NCBI GenBank assembly: GCA_933228675.1 | Contig: OW121740.1 | Span: 55,491,000-55,554,999 of the forward strand | Direction: 5' to 3' | Origin: Stomorhina lunata | Taxonomy: Eukaryota; Arthropoda; Insecta; Diptera; Rhiniidae | DNA length: 64,000 nucleotides | The notes under the pieces: generated by a model | The model's database searches: none | What the model saw: the letters and a program-made list of their open reading frames with translations, nothing else | Told to the model about the DNA's origin: nothing | Translations under genes and position numbers: made by a program | Shown here: piece after piece, positions 55,890 through 64,000 of the stretch | Numbering within the stretch: position 1 is the stretch's first letter | Layout: every line of letters starts with the position of its first letter

Positions 55890-58125
55890 CACAGTGGGTT
55901 GAAAAAAAATTTAAAGGGAAATAATTCAAGAACTTTTAAAGGGTAAGCTCAATTATCATTAAATGTTACATGGCTATTGAGGAGAAGTACTCGAGCTTAA
56001 TTTTAGAATTCGGAGTCTGTAGACTTATCAGGAGGGTAGCTATATATCGTCAAAGTAGGGCACTTCGGGTTAGAGAAAATTAGGAATAAATTGAGAAACT
56101 GTATAAAAACTTGGTAATTTTTTAGAGGCTTTAGCATCAAGACGAAATAAAATTTTGAGCCATAGTTCCACTTATAGTTTTCCTTATTAAGTTTCCTTTT
56201 CAAAAATTATAAATACTATATATCGAGAGCTTATATTTAATACTGTCTATGAACCAATTTTTTCAAAATAACTTTTCGTTGGAAAACTGTTTTTAATACC
56301 TTTCACCACCATAGGTGGAAAGGGTATTATAAGTTTGTGCTGATGTATGCAACGCATACAAATATTTGTCTTAGACCATCCTTTTAGTATACCAATGGAC
56401 TTAGAATCACTTTCTGAGTCGATTTAGTGATGTCAGTACGTCCGTCCGTCTGGCTGGATGAATGGCTGGCTAGACCCCATATAAACTATGTAATCAAAGT
56501 AGAGGTCGCAACTCCAAAGATAATTTAATGAAATTTGGCACAGGTCAGTTTTTTGATAGTGGGACCATGGCTATTGAAATTCGCAAAAATCGGTCCATTA
56601 TTTATGAAACCTCCCATAGGTCCCACTTCCCGGAATTGATATTTTGGCCACAAATATCAATATTTTTTCATGAAATTTAAACCAAATACTGCTTATGTAA
56701 ACCAAAATAACTGTACGAAGTTTCGTTGAAAGCGGTCCATATTTGACCATAGCTCCCATACAAACTGTTCTGTCAAAACTCTAAAAATGTCTGTCTAAAA
56801 ACTGAAGATAACTCTGAAGATAATGACAATTTTGAGTTTATTTTTTGCATACATAATTTTTGTAAAAACTGTAATCAATTTGCCAAATTTCGAGATAATC
56901 GGTTCACATTTGACCCTACCTCTTATATAAGTGATGGAAACATTTTAAATATATAAGTTTTCAGAAAATGTTTGTATGACGGCAAAGTTTACCAAATATT
57001 TGTCTTTATACAGGAAAAAGAAGACCTTTGATCTTAGCTTAGCTGAAGGGTATCGTATGGTCGGGCTTTACTGACTATAGCACTTTTTTACTTGTTGTTA
57101 TTTAGTTCCCTTTTCAAAAATTATAAATATGTTTCTTAACAAGTTTCTTTTATATTTCAAAAAGAATGTTATCACTTTTTTTGGCTAAAAAATTTCAAAA
57201 ATTGACTTTTCTCAAAAATTTAAACTTAAATACATATCGTCACCTGAAATACAAAAAGGCGTAACTGACACAAAAATTAGGCAATGATTTTTTTTAATGA
57301 TTATGATTTTACTTCGATCGGAGCTTTGAAAATAACAAAAAACTGAATTTTTATTTTTGCTTTGGTTACGCCCTTTTGCATTTTAGGAGACGATATAATT
57401 TTTAATGTGATTTTTGTATAATTTATACATCGCTTAGAAATAATTTAAAATAAATTTCGAAAAAATCGGAAAAAGTTTGAATCCGATATTAGCAAAACTC
57501 TAGACCTAAGTCGTTAAAAAGTTGATTTTTTTTCGAAGTCGAATATCTCATAAACTATAGGAGATAGACCATACATCATCAGCCAGTAGATTTCGTACAT
57601 ATAAATATAGGATCTAAAATGTGACTTCTGAATCTCTTTTAGTTTTCGAAAAACCCGATGTGTCCTACTTTGAGGGTATGCAGCTTCCCTCCTGATAAGT
57701 CTATAGATTTACTTAAGTAATTTTTTAAAAAATTTACTTTTCTAGAAAATTTAAACTTAAATGCATATAGTCACCTGAAATGCAAAAAGGTGTAACTGAC
57801 ACAAAAATTAGGCATTGATTTTTTTATTGATTATTATTTTTGTATAATTGATACATTCCTTAAAAATAGTACAAAACAAATTTGGGAAAAATCCGGAAAA
57901 GTTTGGATCCAATATTAGCAAAACTCTAGGCCTAAGTCGTCAAAAGTTAAAACTTTCTTTTCGAAGTCGGATATCTCATAAGCTATAGGAAATAAACCCT
58001 ATTTTTTGTAGATCTCAGCTGGCAGATTTCGTACATAAAAATATCGGATCTAAAATGTGACTTCTGGATCGTTTTTAATTTTCGTTCTTGAATTATTACC
58101 ATAAATTTTTTTTCAATCCACGGTG
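55890..58125. mobile_element. F5 element with about 40-bp inverted ends, containing an F1 copy
   Basis: The left end is CACAGTGGGTTGAAAAAAAA then ATTTAAAGGG and AATAATTCAAGAAC. The complement of the right end is CACCGTGGATTGAAAAAAAA and the same AATAATTCAAGAAC. Inside, two diverged direct copies (57165-57660 and 57725-58085) and an inverted piece (55990-56100) share the 'gtcctactttgaggg' and 'cctcctgataagtctatag' text. No frame encodes a recognisable protein. No clear target duplication. Confidence 0.55.
56291..57096 (-). repeat. F1 repeat, minus copy inside F5
   Basis: From TACCTTTCACCACCATAGG to ACTATAGCACTTTTTTACTT, standard reverse order. It lies between an F5 left arm and the F5 direct repeats. 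The text 'cttttcaaaaattataaata' occurs on both sides (56193 and 57111). Confidence 0.85.
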
Positions 58126-58728
58126 CACAGTGGGATGGTTTAAAATTATAATGGGAAAATTTCTGTAACTTATAAACCGTTGGGCGGATTTAAAAAAAAA
58201 AATATTTGTATATAGAATCTCGAAAGCCTAGATTGTACAGGGGCCGCGCAATCGGCCCCAAAGTAATTCACCTCAGACTTATAACTCACATAAAACGATA
58301 TATATTGACATTTCCCAACCGATTTGGAAGATCATGCTATATAACCAATAGATCTACAAAAATTATCACTACATACTTATGCTATTTCTAATGGTTTAAA
58401 AAAAATTATCACTACATACTTATGCTACCTCTAATGGTTTAAAAGATATTCGACTTCAAAAACTAAAATTTTCAATTTTCGTCCCATACTGTACCGATTT
58501 TTTACTAATGTCTGACCTATGTATTAACCGATTTTCTTGATTTAACATTTTCTAAAAAAAAGAACAAAATTCTTAATATTTTATTTTTATTTTTTTACGA
58601 GTAAGAAGTGTATTAAAAGCTTAACTATGTAAAAAGTTATAAGTGCTTAAAGTTAATACTTAGAAAAATAAACCATTTTTCCCTGTTTTTTGGGCAAAAC
58701 GTAGTTTTAGTGTTTTTTTTAGTTATTT
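58126..58728. other. Interval with small tandem and hairpin features
   Basis: It starts with CACAGTGGGATGG directly abutting F5. A GC-rich hairpin GGGGCCG-CGCAAT-CGGCCCC lies at 58240-58259. A 43-bp unit containing CACTACATACTTATGCTA is present twice at 58362-58447. No gene recognised. Confidence 0.5.
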
Positions 58729-59338
58729 GGGAAATTGCAATCCACTAGCCGCGTTCAAAAATAATTTTTTCAGTTTTTCTCCACATTATTACTTTCAAAT
58801 TTTCAAATTAATAATTTGAAAAATTAAAAATGAACTCAAGCCTGATAAATCCTAATTTTTCAATTAATTCAATTTAAAAGTTCGAATAATTAATTCCCAA
58901 AATAATTAAAAGCAAAGGGCACGTTGCATTTACATACACATACATTCATGTAATTTACTTAAATATGTGAACACTGTTACTATTCTATAAATAGCATCAA
59001 ACCAAAAAGTCTTGTTCTTCTCTACATGCCAACGGCAAGTGAAAAGATCGAGCAAAACAAGTAATAGGAGAATACACAATCAATTAAACGTAGTGATGTT
59101 CGATCAAACTCAATGAGTTAAATTGATGATTATCTCTGCAATTTGATAACTCGACTGTGGTCGAGGGCGCTGATGACGTCCTGTGGCGGGACAGAAATTG
59201 CAATCCACTAGCCGCGTTCAAAAACAATTTTTTCAGTTTTTCTCCACATTATTACTTTCAAATTTTCAAATTAATAATTTGAAAAATTAAAAATGAACTC
59301 AAGCCTGATAAATCCTAATTTTTCAATTTTTCAATTAA
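58729..59338. mobile_element. 610-bp unit with terminal direct repeats and 16-bp flanking duplication
   Basis: Direct repeats of about 136-143 bp (58731-58866 and 59194-59336) share GCAATCCACTAGCCGCGTTC and the palindrome-rich CAAATTAATAATTTG. The whole is flanked by GTTTTTTTAGTTATTT (59339-59354; with one extra T at 58712-58728). It has no coding content. A dimeric SINE-like insertion or a miniature LTR-type element are both possible. Confidence 0.55.
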
Positions 59339-59354
59339 GTTTTTTTAGTTATTT

Positions 59355-59925
59355 AAAAAATTTCTTAAGGAACATACAACGTATTTATAATTTTCTGAAA
59401 GAAAACTTCAAAAAGTTTATAGTTAATTTAAAAAACAACTTCTTGTTTATTCGGTGTTAGTACCAGAGTCTCTAGAATTAGACCTATTTTTTACGGAAAT
59501 TTCAATTTTGATCCATAATTCCTACAAACCACACAAGCTGTAAAAAAATTTTACTAAATTTTTATGGGCAAAGGTGCTTTTAATTACATTGAAAAAGTAC
59601 TTTGTCGCCCTGAAAATTGCCAAGCAACTAGAGCAAAAAAAAATTAAAAATTGCCATTTTTAAAAATTTTCAAATATTTTTAGGAATTCTGGAATTTGTG
59701 TTACTAAAAATATATTTTTTTTTAATTTTAGTATATTTTTCCTTAAGAAGTTTTATACCATCGCATTAAATTTTCATTAAAATATATTCATAAATAATTT
59801 TTATAATCCAAAATATATTATTGTTAATACAAGTTATCTACCAAAAATGTTATTTGATTTTTTAATTCTTCATCTTTTTATCCTTTAGATTGATATATAT
59901 ATATTTCATTTCAAACTTGGTCTAT
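59355..59925. other. AT-rich interval, nothing recognised
   Basis: No element ends or frames of interest. Confidence 0.4.
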
Positions 59926-62404
59926 CAATTTAAAACAAAGGCGTTACTGGCCAACTGGTGCCTTTTTTCGATTTAAAGATCCGCTAAGAACAGATTTTTA
60001 AAAATTTGGCCTTGTGGGGGATAAAAAAGGGAAAATTCAACAACTCTATAATTCCCAAACTAAAAACAATAGAACCAAAATTGAAATCGAGTTTGGATCA
60101 GTTACAAAAATAACAGTACAAGTGGTAAGTACTTTTCGAAAAAAGGGGAGAAAAGGGCAAAAAGAGATGGGTGAAAAGTTTACATAGCATTCTTTATCAT
60201 GTAATAAAATAAAAACAAGTTTTGGTACTTTTTTGTGTCTTTGGAATCAATGAACCGTATCGACAAACATAAAAAATATCAAAAATGGGGAAAAGGCTAG
60301 AATATTCTTTGTGTGGAGGTACTGGCGAAGCAAATGCATATCAACATATTTGTTAGCAATTTAATGAATATCGCATGTATTTAAGTGACAATCATCCTTT
60401 GATTGGCTGTGGTTTGTTTCTTGGTGTAGGTAGATTACATTTTTTCCAGTCCGCAATTCGGTCATTTCATGATGTTAGGGTATACAAGCTTCATTTGTCC
60501 AAATAGCGTTTTCTCTATACCTATACCACAAACATCACAAAAAACTGAAAATTTTTATTCAAATAATTTTCTTTAATAATTTTTATTTTATTTTTTTATT
60601 TGATTTTTGATGTTTCAAAAAAAATTCAAATGAAATAATCAGGGGTGTCATAGAAACCAAGTCAGTTTTTTAATCAGGGGTGTCATAGAAACCAATTTCA
60701 TTGGTATTGGTTTTGAAAACGACAAAAAAATTAAATTATTGTCATGAATTCCAATATTAATGTTCGAGCTACATTTTCTATTGGTTTTATGTGTCACAGA
60801 AAATAATATTATTGGTTTAGTATTGGAAATAAACCAAGCAACTTACAGTTAACAGATTTCATTTCAAAATTGGTATATCTATTTAAAACAAAGGCATTAC
60901 TGGCCAGCTGGTGCCTTTTCGATTAAAAGATCCACTTAGAACAAATTTTTGATAATTCGGCAAACTAAAAACAATAGGGTATACAAGCTTCATTTGTCCA
61001 AATAGCAGCGTTTTTTTTTATACCTATACCACAAACATCGCAAAAAACTGAACATTTTTCTTCAAATTATTTTTTTTATTAATTTTTATTTTATTTGATT
61101 TTTGATGTTTCACAAAAAATTCAAATGAAATAATAAACAATTGATTCGAACATTTTGTTTGATTTCAAACCAATAATAACAAAATCGACTTGGTTTCATA
61201 ACACCAAATAATACCAGTATTGGTTTTCAAAACCGAGAAATTTAAAAACCGACTTGGTTTCTATGACACCCCTGAATTTCTCGGTTTTGAAAACCAATAC
61301 TGGTTATATTTGGTGTCATGAAACCAAGTCGGTTTTGTTGTTATTGGTTTTAAATCAAACAAAATGTTGGAATCAATTGTTTATTATTTCATTTGAAACA
61401 TCAAAAATCAAATAAAAAACTAAAATAAAAATTATTAAAGAAAATTATTTGAAGAAAAACTTTCAGTTTTTTGTGATGTTTGTGGTATAGGTATAAAGAA
61501 AACGCTGCTATTTGGACAAATGAAGCTTGTATACCCCAACATCATGAAATGACCGAATTGCGGACTGGAAAAAATGTAACCTAGGACGATTGTCACTTAC
61601 ATGCGATATGCAAGTACCTCAACACAAAGAATATTCTGGCCTTACATTTTTCCCCATTTTTGATATTTTTTATGTTTGTCGATACGGTTCATTGATTCCA
61701 AAGACAAAAAGTACCAAAACTTGTTTTTATCTTATTACATGATAAAAAATAAATTTTTCACCCATCTCTTTTTATTTGAAAGTTAATGCTAAAAAGTACC
61801 AAAAATATTTTTCTCTTTTTCTCCCCTTGATTCGAAAAGTATTTACCCCTTGTACTGTTATTTTTTATTATTTTTGTAACTGATCCAAACTCGATTTCAA
61901 TTTTGGTTCTATTGTTTTTAGTTTGGGAATTATAGCGTTATTGAAATTTCCCTTTTTTATCCCCCACAGGGCCAAATTTTCAAAAATCTCTTCTTAGTGG
62001 ATCTTTAAATCGAAAAAGGCACCAGTTGGCCAGTAACGCTTTTGTTTTAAATTGATAGACCAATTTTGAAATGAAATCTGTTAACTGTAAGTTGCTTGGT
62101 TTATTTCCAATACAAAACCAATAATATTATTTTCTGTGACACATAAAACCAATAGAAAATTTAGCTCGAACATTAATATTGGAATTCATGACACCAAATT
62201 AATTTTTTTGTCGTTTTTAAAACCAATACTAATGAAATTGGTTTCTATGACACCGCTGAATAAAAAAATTGATTCGAACATTTTGTTTGATTTAAAACCA
62301 ATAATAACAAAACCGACTTGGTTTCATGACACCAAATATAACCGGTATTGGTTTTCAAAACCGAGAAATTTAAAAACTGTCTTGGTTTCTATGACACCCC
62401 TGAA
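59926..62404. mobile_element. Self-nested hAT-like element complex forming a large inverted repeat
   Basis: Left arm 59926-60639 and right arm 61383-62072 are inverted copies of about 700 bp. Four ends carry CAGGGGTGTCATAGAAACC or its complement (60640, 60675, 61274 and 62404), and a variant CAGCGG end lies at 62256. Ends of this form are common in hAT elements. Reading by ends, one copy (59926-60639 plus 62257-62404) is interrupted by two others (60675-61274 plus, internally deleted; 61275-62256 minus). No transposase frame was seen. Confidence 0.65.
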
Positions 62405-62433
62405 TAAGTCTATATTCCCAACTAAAATGTATG

Positions 62434-63200
62434 TACACTCAGAAAAAAGACATGTACTAAATTTGAGGAAAAAAAATTCCTATTTTTATGGAAAAAAATT
62501 TCCTCATTCAGAGTAAATTTTTACTCAAAACTAGGAAAAATTATTACAGTCTAGTAAAAAATAATACATTTAAATAAAAAAAAAATATACTAAAAATTAG
62601 TTAATATTTTTCCATAAAAAAATTGCATGATTTTTGTTAAATATTATTTATTTTAGGGAAATTTTTGTTAAAAGCTAGTAAATATGTCCTAAATTTTAGT
62701 TCATCATATCGTAAAACTAGGAAATATTTAGTTTATTTCAAAAAAATTTAATTAGTAAATGATTTACTCAAAAATAGTTCATAAAATTGTACTTACTTAA
62801 AATCTGGAAGTTGTTGTCATAAATTTAAGTTCATTATTTTCCTAATTACTAAAAAGTTATACTTAAATTTAGAAAATTTTTCTCAAAAAAAGAAAAATTT
62901 ATTTAAAATTAGTTAAGATAAATTACAACGTCCAATAATATAAAATTTTCTATTAATAAGTATAATTGTAATAATTTATTGAAAGTTATATATTTGTATT
63001 TAGGACAATTTTCCTAAAAAATAGTTCAGATAAATCAGAATAAATCATGTTTAAATTTATGAAGTAATTAGGAAATTTTTAATAAATTCTTAAAAGTTAT
63101 ATACCTATATTTAAGAAAAATTTCCTAAAAATTAGTTCATATATGAAAAATAAATGTCAATAAATTATTTTAATTTATAATTTATTTTCAATTTTAGTCC
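62434..63200. repeat. AT-rich stretch starting with a CACTCAG-type end
   Basis: TACACTCAGAAAAAAGAC at 62434 resembles the TA-flanked end at 35992. Downstream are palindromes (GAGTAAATTTTTACTC at 62513) and irregular repeats of 'tttcctaaaaattagttcat'. No matching right end was found in the window. Confidence 0.45.
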
Positions 63201-63589
63201 GTGTTAGTTTGTTTTACAAATTTCGTTATAAACCGCGTTGTTTTGTGATATTTGTGATTTAAAAAATATTTGTGTTGTGTAAAATTAAAGCGAGATGTAT
63301 GAAAAAATGAAATTATAGCTGTAATTTAAATCATAACACTAAATTCTTTTTTAGCAGTGAGGGTATTCTAACGGACATTTCATAATGTTATCGATATTTG
63401 CGAAGACTGTTGTATAAGATGCGCTTGGATATCTATGTCCATATAATGGTAAGTCTATTCATTTCTTATACTTTATGACTTTTTAATTAAATAATTGTGT
63501 TTGTTGTCTTTGGCAAAAGTGCTACTTGGAACGATTATTTGGCTGGCGATGACCGGGAAGGCAATGATAGGGCTAAACAGAAGGAGCCA
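63201..63589. other. Interval without recognised gene
   Basis: Mixed sequence. A GGTAAGT (63449-63455) resembles a splice donor, and 63520-63590 is less AT-rich, but no open frame or motif supports an exon. Confidence 0.3.
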
Positions 63590-64000
63590 GGTTACTGAAA
63601 CTTGGCAAACACATTCATCACTTCTTGGAAAATTTTGTAATTGAAATTGCGCGAAATCGGTTTACATCATAGCTCCATTATAACCTTGCAAATTGTAACA
63701 GGTATGTTGATAAAATTTTGTGTATAGAAGTTTTATACAAGCACTAGGCAGAATATAAAATTTCATCGAAATCGGACCATATTGAAACGTAGCTCCCATA
63801 CAAAACACTTATGGAAGCGTCCTAAATTCCATCTAAAATATACTTAGATGTCAATAAATGAAACCTCAATAGCAAATTTACGAAACACACAAAAATACCA
63901 AAATAAGGGGCTTATGTCCGTCTGTCCGTCAAATAAAAGCCCGATAGCGCCTTAACAAAATGAGGTAGATGGACAAAATTTTACAAAAGATAACTATCAA
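63590..64000 (-). repeat. F2 repeat fragment
   Basis: It follows the same order as 40420-40810: 'aaacttggcaaacacattc', 'cgaaatcggtttac', 'aagcactaggcagaatataaaatttc', 'tagctcccatacaaaa' and 'acacaaaaatacc'. It then has a GTCCGTCTGTCCGTC tract. Runs off the window. Confidence 0.7.

Noticed and set aside
63449..63600. Possible exon next to a GGTAAGT
   Set aside because: No open frame with a recognisable product and no matching acceptor.

Overview
The window looks like transposon-packed, gene-poor chromatin from an insect, most likely a higher fly (Diptera). I infer this from the AT-rich base composition, the many CAA/TTG runs, and the mobile families present: DD41D (rosa-like) and DD37E members of the Tc1/mariner superfamily, hAT-type elements, an RTE-like LINE, and a Ty3/gypsy element. 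The species cannot be fixed from the sequence alone. I found no convincing host protein-coding gene. Every recognisable coding segment belongs to a transposable element.

Layout. 1-0.5 kb: end of a dispersed repeat (here called F2). 1.1-2.4 kb: near-intact DD41D mariner. 2.9-3.4 kb: worn Tc1 relic. 3.4-8.3 kb: RTE-like LINE split by a 1.8-kb hAT-type element with 8-bp target duplication. 9-13 kb: dispersed repeats, a tRNA-like sequence, and an internally deleted LINE carrying a second hAT-type element. 14.8-20.4 kb: a 31-bp AT-rich satellite with a ~2.5-kb higher-order duplication; each half ends in a scrap of DD41D transposase. 21.5-26.1 kb: a Ty3/gypsy retrotransposon with identical 219-bp LTRs, intact pol and a broken gag. 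26.8-30.5 kb: one F1 repeat interrupted by a 5'-truncated LINE and a DD37E element. 31.3-32.2 kb: deleted DD41D element of a second subfamily.

33.3-38.2 kb: ~131-bp tandem repeats on both sides of a degenerate palindromic AT array, plus a small TA-flanked element. 38.5-38.7 kb: a fresh tRNA-derived SINE. 39.9-41.5 kb: an F2 repeat with a (GTCT)n array of about 82 units and a fragment encoding a 2A-like motif and a zinc finger. 42.9-46.6 kb: F1 copies, one interrupted by a DD41D element. 47.9-50.5 kb: two adjacent satellites of 32-bp and 33-bp units. 51.6-58.1 kb: mariner and LINE fragments, F1/F4/F5 repeats. 58.7-62.4 kb: a unit with terminal direct repeats and a self-nested inverted hAT-like complex. 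62.4-64 kb: AT-rich DNA and an F2 fragment.

How the parts fit. Nesting gives a relative history. F1 repeats and the RTE LINE are old and serve as insertion targets. DD41D, DD37E, hAT-type and LINE copies landed in them and left readable target duplications (TA, 8 bp, 14 bp). The gypsy element and the SINE are the youngest by identical LTRs or a perfect target duplication. Four AT-rich arrays share the dyad TTTTCTATAGAAAA or a close relative, which suggests one satellite lineage. Family names F1-F5 and satellites A-D are working labels used only here.
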